Positions 22,201 to 33,604 of a stretch of 64,000 bases of DNA are shown in pieces. Position 1 is the first letter of the stretch; every line of letters starts with the position of its first letter. This DNA is from Achatina immaculata. Taxonomy: Eukaryota > Mollusca > Gastropoda > Stylommatophora > Achatinidae. Both the position numbers and the translations under genes were made by a program. The notes beneath the pieces were generated by a model. That model had not been told where the DNA came from. It saw nothing but the letters and a program-made list of their open reading frames with translations, and did not search any database. Location: positions 680,933 through 744,932 of the forward strand of contig CM019714.1 in NCBI GenBank assembly GCA_009760885.1, written 5' to 3'.

Positions 22201-23460
22201 TTTCTTCTGTGTATTCGTTATTGCGTACTCGTGCGTGTGTATCGTGTGTGTATGTGTTTTCAATATGCACTTTCTCGTGGGTTGTTCCTCACTATTTGCT
22301 TTTATAATTTGTTTGTCTAATCGAGTGGTTCTCAACTCTTTCTTCAAGAGTCCCAGAAACCTAAAGGCATTGATAATTCTTTTCCTGTCTACACTTTGCC
22401 ACTACTTGGAATAAAATAAAAATAAAAATAAAATAAAGTACAAATAATGTGAAATCTAGGCGAGTTACTTGAACTCAAACTTGACGCTCCGCGTATCCCA
22501 GTTTTAGAGGCAGTGACCTCCTTGATAAGTTTTGAGTTCGCAGTGGAAAGATATTTTCTTATACTATATTTTTATTTGTTGTTGATTTTCTTAGCCATTA
22601 TTTGGGAGAAATTTTTCCCTGCAACAACAAAGAAAGGGATCAGAATGAAATCCCAGCTTTTGATGTTCTTGTGCAGTTCTTGTTAGATGTCGTCTCGAGT
22701 TCTCCTTCAATTCTTGCCACAATGTCAAGTCGAGTTTTCGTGTAGTCCTTATTCTGTCATATCGAGTTCTCGTTAATGTCTTGGCATGATGTCATGTCGA
22801 GTTCTCGTGCAGTTCTAGGCATGATGTCACGTCGAGTTCTCGTGCAGTTCTAGGCATGACGTCTCGTCGAGTTGTCGTACAGTTCTTGTATGATGTCGTG
22901 TCGAATTGTCGTTCAATTCTTGGCATGATTTCATGTTTTTTCGTGTGGTTCTTGGCATGATTTCATGTTTTTTTGTGTTTTTTTGGGCATGATTTCATGT
23001 TTTTGTCGTGTGGTTCTTGGCATTATTTCATATTTTTTTCGTGTGGTTCTTGGCATGATTTCATGTTGTTTTTTTCGTGTGGTTCTTGGCATGATTTCAT
23101 GTTGTTTTTTTTCGTGTGGTTCTTGGCATGAATTCATGTTGTTTTTTTCGTGTGGTTCTTGGCATGATTTCATGTTGTTTTTTTCGTGTGGTTCTTGGCA
23201 TGATTTCATGTTGTTTTTTTTCGTGTGGTTCTTGGCATGAATTCATGTTGTTTTTTTCGTGTGGTTCTTGGCATGATTTCATGTTGTTTTTTTTCGTGTG
23301 GTTCTTGGCATGATTTCATGTTTTATTCGTGTGGTTCTTGGGATATGTCACGTCGAGTTCACGTGCAGTTCTTGGCCTGATTTTATGTCGAGTTCTCTTT
23401 GTGTGCTGTGAATGGCAAGACTACCTCTGCCATTTCCTCTCTTTCTCCTTCGTTTTAGTT
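22201..23460. repeat. A-block copy A3, 5' segment, with expanded ~35-bp tandem array
   Basis: Homologous to A1 46-957. From ~22915 to 23335 a 33-36-bp unit ('gtggttcttggcatgatttc' plus a T-rich spacer) is repeated about 12 times; A1 has only one or two. Frames such as the repeated KSCQEPHEKNN on the minus strand come from this array. Confidence 0.85.
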
Positions 23461-23684
23461 AAACATGATGGCGGGCGATAGAAAACCAGATCAAAAATCA
23501 AAATGTGAACAGGATTTGGAATTCAAAAGTCAACACTACAAAAAACTTGATATCTTTGAACAGAGAAGAAAAAAATCTTCAGATTACACAAAGAGCTGTC
23601 ACATGATCAAAACTCATATCTCTTACATGTTACACAAACTTCTGGCGTTAAGCATAGAAAAAAGAAACTAAGAGAGAGAAAGAG

Positions 23685-23717
<33 letters not shown>

Positions 23718-24894
23718 TTTTACACTTATGAAAATACAGAATGTATGTGTATGTGCACTGAAAAGAAAGCACCTAAAGAAGATTAAAGTAGTCTGGAACA
23801 GAAAAGAGTAATATTTTATAAAACGGTGTAGCATATCTTTGCTCGCTATCAAAACTTGGCAGAGAAAACTCCAAAGTTTTGTGTCAGTTGTTTTTTACAA
23901 GACAAGAAACCTGAATTTACAATTACATTTTGTTATTATTTATGTGAAAGTAAACAGACACACACAGAAACACACACATACACACAAGACATGCACACAA
24001 GTCACGTGCTCGTGTCTTAAATTATTAAAGATGTTGTTTCATTAAAACTATTTAATCCCAGTTAATTAGAAACTTTTATCCAGATTAACTGCATATTAAT
24101 CGAAAATTTCATGTATTTTCTTCAAGCATGTTAACATTGATGTATTACGCATATATAGTCCAGTGATAACTTTCTAACATAAAACAGTGGTTGATAGATC
24201 ATTTGTCTCTGGGCGTGTTAAATTATTTTAGTTAATTTAATGTTGTGTAGCATAAACAACTGAAAACACAACTAAACTAGAATCAGTCAAATGCTAAAAT
24301 AACCTTTTTTTGTTTATATTATAAGCCACATCGCGAAAAGGTGATGTTTACATGGAACGATAGTGGCGGGGGAAGGTAAATATTTTCCAGGTAACATAGC
24401 CAGAGTTTAGAATTTGCTCTAATATGGAATCAGGTAAGTTTCCATTTTGTTGCTCAAGTCTGTATCGCTCAAATTGTGTTTTCATGAATGAATGGATCAC
24501 CTTCAGGGTCTGGTGACAGTTCGTCCATTCGCATTTTCTTTCAGGGTGGATTTACTGGTGCGTGTTCATCATTATTAAATTGGTCAGAATTTTGCAGAAG
24601 AACTTGCAGCTCTTGTCAAATCTCAATTCTTAAGATTTTGGAAAAGCCAGTTCAGCAAAGTCGCAATTCTCAATAATGGGAGGTCAAAGTTAAGTCTGCG
24701 GTCACAAAAGCTCGTATCAAGGGATATAACATAATAATTAAACCCATACTAAAGGGAAAAGAAAACAGAAAAAAGAGCAAGAGGTCGACAAAGATATAAA
24801 AACTCAACATAATGAAAAACTAACCCAGTTCACTGTGAGAGGAAAGGACAGAGTAAGCTTAGAGACCTCTGCATTCTACCATATCGTGGAGGGA
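23461..24894. other. A3 non-coding segment upstream of locus 3
   Basis: Matches A1 961-3280 but lacks the LINE at 2010-2520 and has a shorter GA tract (23667-23717). The MMAGDRK-type frame starting at 23465 also exists in A1 (970) but runs into the GA repeat there and diverges, so it is not called as a gene. Confidence 0.55.
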
Positions 24895-25500
24895 TCAACA
24901 GCGATTCCTCAGCTTTGTGACATTTCAGGGATCAATGATTAGCGATTCCTCAGCTCTGTGACATTTCAGGGATAAATGATCAGCGATTCCTAGAGCTCTG
25001 TGACATTTCAGAGATCAATGATCAGCTTTTCCTCAGCTCTGTGACATTTCAGGGATCAATCATCAGCGATTCCTCAGCTCTGTGACATTTCAGGGATCAT
25101 CAGAGATTCCTCAGCTCTGTGACATTTCAGGGATCAATGATCAGTGATTCCTCAGCGATCAGTACACTAGGACAGTTCAGCGGTCAGTGCACTAGGACAG
25201 TTCAGCGGTCAGTGCACTAGGACAGTTCAGCGATCAGTGCACTAGGACAGTTCAGCGATCAGTACACTAGGACAGTTCAGTGATCAGTACACTAGGACAG
25301 TTCAGCGATCAGTACACTAGGACAGTTCAGCGATCAGTGCACTAGGACAGTTCAGCGATCAGTACACTAGGACAGTTCAGCGATAAGTGCACTAGGACAG
25401 TTCAGCGATCAGTACACTAGGACAGTTCAGCGATCGGTACATTAGGACACTGCAGTGATCAGTGCTTTAAGACACTTCAGCAATCAGTACTCATTGCCTT
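24895..25500. repeat. Paired minisatellites upstream of AIG1 locus 3
   Basis: Same two tandem families as 3280-3770: a ~40-bp unit (24895-25155) and a 25-bp unit (25160-25440) with about eleven copies. Confidence 0.85.
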
Positions 25501-25836
25501 CTCAGAGGTCACTAGCCAGGTTCAAGGACCAGGTGCCACACTGTTTCAAGTCGTTTTATTTGTAGACTCCACAGTATTATACAATTTACACTTACCATAA
25601 ACACTGCTGTTAGTTTTCATACGGCCGAGAAATGTAACTTAACTTGATATTTAGAAAGCTTTCAAACTGAAATATAAACCAACGAAAATGCCATTCAGAA
25701 GTGTCTATTAGTTCTAGTAAATATATAACACAGTTATGATATACTAAAAACAAAACGAAGACCACGTGCAAATTTCTATTAACTTTCAGAAAAGACAAAG
25801 TGATATCTTGAACAAATTAGAATGTTATATTAATAT

Positions 25837-27160
25837 TTGTCTCATGACAAAATGAAGGAACCATCAGATATTGACCTACTTCTAATAGGGAAAACCGGAT
25901 GTGGAAGGAGTGCAACTGGAAACAGTATTCTCAGACGAAGGGCTTTCAAAAGTAGGTCAAGCATTATGTCAGTGACCACTAAAGTTGATTATGAGGTATC
26001 TGAATTTGCTGGTCGAGTTATCAAAGTGGTAGATGGTCCATGAGTTGGGTACACGAGATTAGATAATGCAGAAGCTGTCAACTTTGTTCAATCGGCCATG
26101 GAGTTTGCCATCACTGCGAATCCCCTTGTCTACCATGCGTTACTTCTGGTACTCAGATTTTGTGAGAGATATGGACCTGAAGATCAAGACACGGTTGCCT
26201 TCTTAAAGAAAATATTTGGTGAATCTTTTGTCAGAGATTATTGTATTTTGGTACTGACTTGTGGAGATAAATTTGTAGAAGAAGATTCAGTTGCAGACTT
26301 TGAGGGCTGGTGCAAAGAACAAACTGGGGTGTTTGCGGAACTCATGAAGGAATGAAACAACAGAGTATTACTATTTGATAATACTACAAAAGATGAGAGA
26401 AAAAAGTGTGATCAAATAGAAAAGCTGCTCAAGATGGTGGATAGCTTAAGTTCTCAAGGTCACAGATACACAGATGAAAATTTTACAAGGGCCAAAGTAG
26501 CGAGAGAAAGGCTCATACTAGAAGCAAAGGAGCCAGTGATTCGTGAGGAAACAATGACAGAGATAAGTCTGATTATGTTCAAATTTCAGGACTTACAAGA
26601 ACAAGATGACCTGAAAATGAAAATCGAGTCTCTTGAAGATCTCCTGATACGGGCTGAGAATTTATGCCATAGCATCTCCTCACAAAATCGTGGGACCGGT
26701 GTTTTTCACGATTTATGTGAGACCGTGAAGTCGACACACAGAACTGTGAGTGAGGAGATCAAATTCTCCATCAGAATGTTGAAAGAAAGAGAAATAATTA
26801 AGAAACGAGAAGAAGAAACTAGAAGGATCATGGAAGAAAAACTAAAAAAAAAAACAAAAAGAGAAATGTGAAGAAAGACTAAAAGAAGAATGTTTAAAAG
26901 AAGAAGAACGCAGAAAGATCGAACAGGAACAAGAGAAGAAGCGACATGAAGCAGAAGAACAGAGAAAGAAAGAGATGGAAGAATTTAAAAGAAAACTACA
27001 GAAAGAACATGAAAAACAACAAATGAAACAGAAAGATAGGATAGAAGAATTGGACAAGAAATACCAGGAAATGAAATCCAAAGACAATGAAGGTTTCTTT
27101 GACAAGGATAGAGACATTTCCTCCTTTGTGTTCCAAGGATTTAAATCTAGGTTTGCCTAA
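25837..27160 (+). pseudogene. AIG1/GIMAP-type GTPase pseudogene (locus 3)
   Basis: Close paralogue of locus 1 from MSHDKMKEPSDID to FQGFKSRFA. The P-loop reads GKTGCGRS, with Arg replacing the invariant Lys. A TGA at 26041-26043 lies in the G3 motif (DGP then stop where locus 1 has GVGDT). A second TGA at 26353-26355 follows ELMKE. An A-run near 26842-26852 is four bases longer than in locus 1 and shifts the frame inside the coiled coil (stop at 26869-26871), with the tail open again at 26975-27160. The G4-like TCGDK is present. The 4555-4560 shift of locus 1 is absent here, so the lesions are independent. It is not expected to give a functional GTPase. Confidence 0.9.
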
Positions 27161-27861
27161 ATATCACCAGACCAGGAATCTGACCACACAAGAGCGTTAT
27201 TTCGGTTCATAAAACATGACCTGAGAAAATGGCATCAGACAGTCCAACATTAACGTGTTCAGCTTCAGTCATATATAACATGTCCAGCACATCTAGAAGC
27301 TTATGAACTGTGCCTGAAGCATTGTTCAAGTTCACTGCACATACAAACTATTAACAATTTTATGTTCAAACAGAAATGAACATATTGTTCGGACAAAAAA
27401 ATACATATGTTCTCAGAATCCTAATATAAATAACGTTGTCTGGCCTTGATGAGAAATATTGTTTAAAAAACCATGACTCGAAGAACGTTTATTCTCACAT
27501 GCACAGCAGAGTCCAGTGAACAGCTCCTTAGACATCTGGTAAACAACACTTATATTTAAATTTATTTTTTTCTGATTGAAAATGATGATCTGTTGTCTCT
27601 AATTAAAGTTATGTTGCTGCCATGGTTTTAAAATGTTTCTTAAAATGTTCTAAAATACGTTTAATATTTGAAAACAAAAACAGAGCTTTTTTGCACAAGA
27701 CACATCGGGCCTCAGTTTGTTCTGAGAAATGACGTGATATCTTATTTTTAATGTCTGTAGCAGTTTGAAACTATGAACTACGAACAACAGAAAAAAACCA
27801 AGTAAGTGCAGTTATTTCATTTAAAAAACTGTTAATTCACTTGGGACGATTCATTGTAGAT
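27161..27861. other. 3' flank of locus 3 and start of unit-3-only segment
   Basis: Matches 5434-5970 until about 27690. From there to about 30575 the sequence has no counterpart in unit 1. Confidence 0.5.
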
Positions 27862-28558
27862 TAATTGTAATGATCATCATCATCATCATCATCATCTGCC
27901 GTGCCGACTGAAGTTGGCTATTATGCTTCTCCAGAGTACACGATCCCTCATGCAGGCCATCAGCTCAGTTGGTGATCTCCTCTCACACCATCCCGTCAGA
28001 CTGTCCAGTATCATTTCTCTTGGTCTTCCTCTTGATCTTCTTCCTTCTATTTTTCCTGTTGTTATAATATTTTCATTGCCCCCCCCCCTCCTCTCATTGC
28101 ATGTCCTATGAAAGTACATTGTCTCTCTCTTATCTTTTTGACAAGGCTTTTTGTCTCTCCAACTACTCTTCTCATACATTCTTCATTAGTTATTTTTGCT
28201 GTCCAAGGGATTCGCAACATTCTTCTAATAAACCACATTTCTGCTGCTTCCAATGATTTTTGTGCAGACTTGCCTATTGTCCATGATTCACTTCCATATA
28301 ACAAAATAGCTTCAATATAGCATTTTAGGACTCGTTTTCTAACATTCATTGATAAGGATGTGTTGGTTAATATGTTTCCCATTCTCTGAAATGCAGTCTT
28401 TGCTTGGCCTATTCTGTTCCTGCTTTCTGTTCTGCATTTCCCATCTGAAGTTATTACTGCTCCAAGGTATTTGAATTTCCTCACCTGCTTTAGAATAGTT
28501 CCGTTTAATTTAATACTGCATGCTGGTGGATTCTGTTTCTTAGATATAATTGTAATGA
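27862..28558 (-). mobile_element. RTE-like LINE (family F3), minus strand, perfect 12-bp TSD
   Basis: 5'-truncated F3 copy with the (ATC)n tail at 27874-27896 and reading, on the minus strand, KFKYLGAVITSDGKCRTE, LYGSESWTIGKSAQK, MWFIRRMLRIPWTAK, GRRSRGRPREMILDSLTGW and VLWRSIIANFSRHGR. A frameshift lies in a C-run at 28080-28088. The target duplication taattgtaatga occurs at 27862-27873 and 28547-28558. Confidence 0.9.
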
Positions 28559-29089
28559 ACGGAAGGAAAAAAATATTGGATTAGCTTGATTCGCTGAAGA
28601 AAATAATATAAATGTCATTGTATAATTTCTCACTATTTAGAAAATAAATCTATATTGCCGAGACACTATGCACGTACTGTTTCCTGTTCAAAGTAAGTTA
28701 TAAAATTATAGATAACATATCTTTTACAAGCTTTTCGTGTCCTTTTCGGTAGATTTCTAAGGGAAATCAGTTTGTCTTTTTTACTATCTGGTGTCATCTT
28801 GTCAAAAGTTATCCCAGAGTAGTGGTTCGTGTAGGAAAGGTGTTGCTAAATTTTGCATAGAAATGAAGTACATCTTCTGCGTTAGACTTAATCTGTGTTA
28901 AATTATCTTCTTAAAATTAAAGTCTGAATCAAGAAAGATGGAAAGATGTTACTAAGGTAACAGGAATTAAAAAATGTGAATATATTATACTTGTATTTCA
29001 GATAAGCTTTTATTGTTTAAAACTAGATAGGAAATAGTTTGTCTTTACACGGATTAGCTCCTTATCACGTTATCATTTCAGTACTAGTA
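28559..29089. other. Unit-3-only AT-rich stretch
   Basis: No gene, RNA gene or repeat is recognised. Confidence 0.4.
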
Positions 29090-29220
29090 GTATACAAATG
29101 ACATAAATCCCTTGATGAGGTTGAAAAACTCGCCGAAAACAGGAAAACTGGCGAACTACCATGCGAGCCCTATGTGACGTTTGATGGCACGGGACAGACG
29201 TAGTATGTAAGATTACGCAA
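29090..29220 (+). mobile_element. F2 LINE 3' end fragment
   Basis: Encodes the F2 C-terminus (SLDEVEKLAENRKTGELP-like) followed by 'gagccctatgtgacgttt' and 'ggcacgggac', the conserved F2 3' end. Only ~130 bp remain. Confidence 0.7.
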
Positions 29221-29439
29221 ACATGATGATACTTTTGTTTTCGTTTTAAATACTTTTTTTTTGTGTCTTTCCACGTCATACTGAAGTATCGTAAACATTT
29301 CCTTAGAACCAACTTAATCAACAGTTTTTTCAAAGAAAGGGCAAGTTCAACTGTACATGTTGAAACGGCAATGTTGCTTCCTGTTTCCACATAGTATCAT
29401 TTTTGCTGGCTACAAAATGTCTTAGAAAAGTTCCAGTGA

Positions 29440-29600
29440 ATTCAACACTGTATAATTTCATACTTGAAATTAGGGCTGTACCATTTCATACATGAATTTA
29501 ATACTGTCTAACTTCATATTTGAATTTAGCGGTGTAAAACTCCCTACTTAAGTTAATAACGCAGTATAACTCCGTGTTGAATTCAGTACTGTATATTTCC
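29440..29600. repeat. Degenerate ~50-bp tandem repeat
   Basis: About three diverged repeats of a motif like 'gaatttaatactgtctaactt' with variants. Weak. Confidence 0.4.
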
Positions 29601-29779
29601 AAACTTGGAATTCAACGCCATACTAGAAAGACCCTGCTAGGCCTAAACAGAGGAAATTCGTATTTCACCTGTACAGATTTTACTGAATTTTCCGCTTCAG
29701 ACAAGACTAATAAGGGAAAAGGTAAAATTCCCGTTCCCATGTCATTAAGGCATATTGGGGAATAAGGTGTTATGCCCGT

Positions 29780-29900
29780 ATTTTCCATGACCTTCGGCAC
29801 ATAAAAGTGTGATGTGGTCAGTATCACGCATGGCCGCTTTACCTTCCCAGGTTTCTCTGCTACCCATTTTTAGAGGCTGGGTCAACCCAAAGACTAAACA
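29780..29900 (-). mobile_element. SINE fragment, same family as 56260-56490
   Basis: Shares 'ctttaccttcccaggtttct', 'tacccatttt' and 'gaggctgggtc' with the SINE at 56375-56420. The tRNA-related head is not present. Confidence 0.5.
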
Positions 29901-30439
29901 TGTTTATTTCCCATTTCCCCCGCCCCCCACTAGAAAAAAAAATTGTATAAAAATGCAACCTTTAAAGAGTAGCACTTCACCAACGCTAAGATCAGCACTT
30001 CACCCTCGCTAAGATCAGCATCTTAGATGGCTGCTGAACTGACGTAATGGCAGTGCGGTTTGTGCTTGAAATGTTAATTATTCTGTTCTTTTACTATTAT
30101 TTAAAATTATTTTTTAAGTATTAACCTTCACCTGAAGTTCTTTTTTAACGCTTATGATTATTTTATAACATAACTTTAAAACTGTGTTTTAAGCTTCTGT
30201 AAAGCAAACAAATCATTCAGTTTTTAAAAATCTTGTTACGTATAAATGTTCTATAATATATTTTTATTGCCAATTTTTATATTTTTAAATTTTTATTTCA
30301 ATGATTGATTTTTCTATTATATTTTTTTATTTTCATTATAATTTTATTCAAATTTTAAATGCTATTTTAAATTTTAAAAATTTATTTCGGTTAATCAGAT
30401 CCTTACTTACATTTTTTTTTCTTTTAAAGTTACTAATAC

Positions 30440-30550
30440 CACGGCGGCAGCGGTGGCGCAGTAGATTAGTCACTCGTTCGCCAGCCAAACGACGTGGTTT
30501 CGATTTCTCCTGATCGCAGTGGCGGTAAGACCCTGACTAGCCCTCCACTC
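30440..30550 (+). mobile_element. tRNA-derived SINE head (A and B box-like)
   Basis: A-box-like tggcgcagtagattag (30454-30469) and B-box-like gtggtttcgatttctcc (30494-30510) are spaced as in tRNA genes. The flanks do not form a tRNA cloverleaf with a recognisable acceptor stem, so a SINE is more likely than a tRNA gene. Confidence 0.5.
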
Positions 30551-30723
30551 CCCCCCCCGCTCCCCACCAAAGTTATTGACTTTATAAACAGAGGTTTTTA
30601 CTCATCTATACTACTTTTTTAACTATAAACAGAAGTTTTATATATATATATATATAAGTTCATGGCTTTATAAACAGAATTCATTTTACTCATAAGTGGA
30701 TGTTTTCGACTTTATAAATAGAA

Positions 30724-30729
<6 letters not shown>

Positions 30730-30781
<52 letters not shown>
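30730..30781. repeat. (TA)n microsatellite
   Basis: About 26 TA dinucleotides; a shorter run lies at 30637-30655. Confidence 0.95.
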
Positions 30782-30783
<2 letters not shown>

Positions 30784-31014
30784 TATGATTTGAAATAGAA
30801 GGTTTTTGAACTATAAATATAAGTTGTTCACTAATATAAATCCTTGACTTTATAAGTATAATTTTTTTTATTCATTTATAGAAGTCTTTTTTACTCACAT
30901 ATAGAAGTTTATGACTACAAATTGAAATCTTTATTCATATATAGAAGATTTTGACTCATATAGAAGTTCTTGACTTTATAAATAGAGGTTTTTGACTCAT
31001 ATATATGTTTTAAG

Positions 31015-32085
31015 GATTCTTATAGCCGGAGGTGGGGTGGGGGATACGCTCTCCACTCCAATTAAATGTCTCCAACTCGTTAGTCTCAAATAGCCTTTGA
31101 CAGTCAAGTCCAGCTCCTGACCTTCTCGTGGCGGAACTGTTCAAACTGACAAGAGAAGGGGCGCCTGAAAACCAAACGCTTCGGGTAATTTAGAGTTTTA
31201 TTTGGTAGCTGATCTAGAAGAAGGAAAACTCTGATTTAAGACACGCTGCTCGCGAGGCGAGGTGTTTCAGCTGCCGTGCGTGGGGTGAAACTCATCCCGT
31301 CCAATGAAGAAAAATGCGACTAAGGTTGCCGCCCGGCGCCACCGTGGAAAAGTGAAGGAAAGTAATAAGTGAAATATTCAATAGTCTCGAGGTCAGGACT
31401 ACTCAAATCACGGCACCTCTGCCCTAGAGGCCGGCCACGTTATATATACACCCATACTGGGGTAGATTGCCTAAACCAGCCTAACCAAGGGGTTAAACTG
31501 CTGCCGAGATTCCTCGGTTGCCTTACGTTGGGCGAAACTCTTGCCAGCCAGTGAAGAAAATGTGATTAGGGTTGCGGTACGCGCCGCTGTGAAAAAGGTG
31601 ATGGAAAGGATACAGTGAAGTTTAATCGGTATGTCCAATTGTCTCGCGGCAAGAGCTAGTCATACCATGGCACTTCTGCTCTAGAGGCCGGCCACGTTCT
31701 GTATACACCCATACTGGTGAAATATGCCTAAATCAAGGAAAGGGTAATGGCCACGACCACAGAATGCTGAAGTCGAAGATACTGGACCAGGGCAGTCTAG
31801 ATGGGCAACCACCTCTCACCCGATGGGGATATATTATATCCAAACCACGTCGAGGTTTTCCTACGAGGAAGTCCAACTCTAGACTAAACTGGTGCAACGA
31901 AAACCACAGTCTCACGCAATGCCGCTTCTGTGACCCACGGACAATGAATATAGACCAAAGCCCTACGATGTTCTGAGCCTCTATCCTGATTGAGACTATC
32001 GCGAGAACCACAGGAGTAAATTCAGTAGAGTCACCGGGCGATCTTGTTTGTGGAAGCGAACGAAGAAGAAGAAGAAGATTCATAT
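31015..32085 (+). repeat. Dispersed ~1-kb repeat with (GAA)n tail, unit 3 copy
   Basis: Homologous to 6330-7335, with a private internal rearrangement: a second 'gattaggg...gaaaaaggtgatgga' module at about 31560-31620. It ends in gaagaagaagaagaa at 32064-32078. Confidence 0.55.
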
Positions 32086-33033
32086 ATAAAGTTTCTTTTC
32101 TCACATATGGAAGATTTTGATAAACTTATATTCAAACGCTTTCACTCATAAACAGAAGATTGTGACTTATTGCTTATAAAAATCTAAACATGTAAAGATA
32201 AATATTCAAAGTGCACATCTCGTGAAATATAATCCTGTTGTGACTTATATTTTTTAGAATTCATATGGGATTGATTTGTAAGCGAGATCTGGAATGCCAT
32301 AATCTTTAAGAAGTTATACAAGATTATACTTTGTATTTATGCTGCCTTGATGATTATATACTGATACTTAAGAAAGTGTTTTATTATTAGGCAAACTTTT
32401 CTTGACTGTTCAGTTTTGTGTCAAAGTTTTATGAGGTGCACGACTTAATTTTTTTAAAAATCAATTTGCACTGCAGCAAACTATTCCTTTGGATTAGTTA
32501 TCAGTTGTTTTATTACAGTTTATTTACATATTTTGGATAAAATATTCACAAATTTCATTAAAAGAACTTACATAAAGTCTGGATTTCATGACAGAAATGT
32601 ATTATTTTAAAAGTGTTCATGAAATGTTTGACAAGGAAGCTTTTTTATGTGTGCTTAATTAGTAGATTTTAATGCGAATTTTAATAAAGTACGTTAAAAT
32701 AGTAGCATGAAAGAGGCAGTTGAAATTTATCTACTTTTGTGTTGCATGTTTGTTTGAGTTTGTCAGCTTTCAGAATGGCGTAGCAGCTGATAACGTTTAA
32801 ATTATGACAGTAGAAACAGACAGTTAGGGCTCTATCTTTCTCATACAAGATAAGGATGCCGATCTTCAGTCTTACACCAGACAGCCACTAGAGATTTACG
32901 TGTTCTTGTTGAAGGTAAATTCAGACTGTTTGCTCCTCCTGGAAAAATGTATTAGATAGAGTCGATAAACTGTGGGAAATCTACTCTTACAACATTATGT
33001 AACAAAACATGGATAACTTAGATACAGGATTAT

Positions 33034-33081
<48 letters not shown>

Positions 33082-33227
33082 ATATATATATACAAGACTC
33101 ATACCGAAAGTCAAGAGCAAAACGAATTTAAAAATCAGATTTTATAGATTGAGAAAATATAAATGTATCACCTTTGCATCTTTGCACTTCATGTGGAGGT
33201 TACATGACGTCGCCATCATGAAAAAGC
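32086..33227. other. B-block non-coding segment, unit 3
   Basis: Matches 7313-7561 and 8048-8920. It contains a (TA)n tract at ~33030-33092 not present in unit 1. No gene. Confidence 0.5.
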
Positions 33228-33499
33228 TACAAGAAAGGATATCTTATCTTATATCTTATCATATATCTTATCATATATCTTATCATATATCTTATCTTAT
33301 ATCTTATATCCTCCCGTGCCGTTAAACGTCACATAGGGCTCACAAAGTAGTTTGCCAATTTTTCTTGTCTTCGGCGAGTCTTTCAACCTCATCAAGGGAT
33401 TTTATGCCTGTTAATTTGGCCTCTCTTAACAATGTCCTCTTCAGAGTTTCACGCAGTCTGCCTCTTTTTCTTTGGCCTGTTGTGTACAAGAAAGGATAT
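33228..33499 (-). mobile_element. F2 LINE 3' fragment with perfect 15-bp TSD
   Basis: A ~242-bp 5'-truncated F2 insertion with a (TATCT)-rich tail (33241-33312). It is bracketed by tacaagaaaggatat at 33228-33242 and 33485-33499. The unit 1 site (about 8905) is empty. Confidence 0.9.
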
Positions 33500-33604
33500 A
33501 GCGGATACATTTGAATTGACGTTTCAACGGTATCGAAGAGTGGGCAGCAGTTTCTGAAGGAAGTGTCACCTTTGATCAGTTCGTTTCAGCTGATGACAGC
33601 TTGG

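Noticed and set aside
30440..30550. True tRNA gene
   Set aside because: A and B box-like motifs are present but no acceptor stem or anticodon arm can be folded convincingly by eye; a SINE head fits better.
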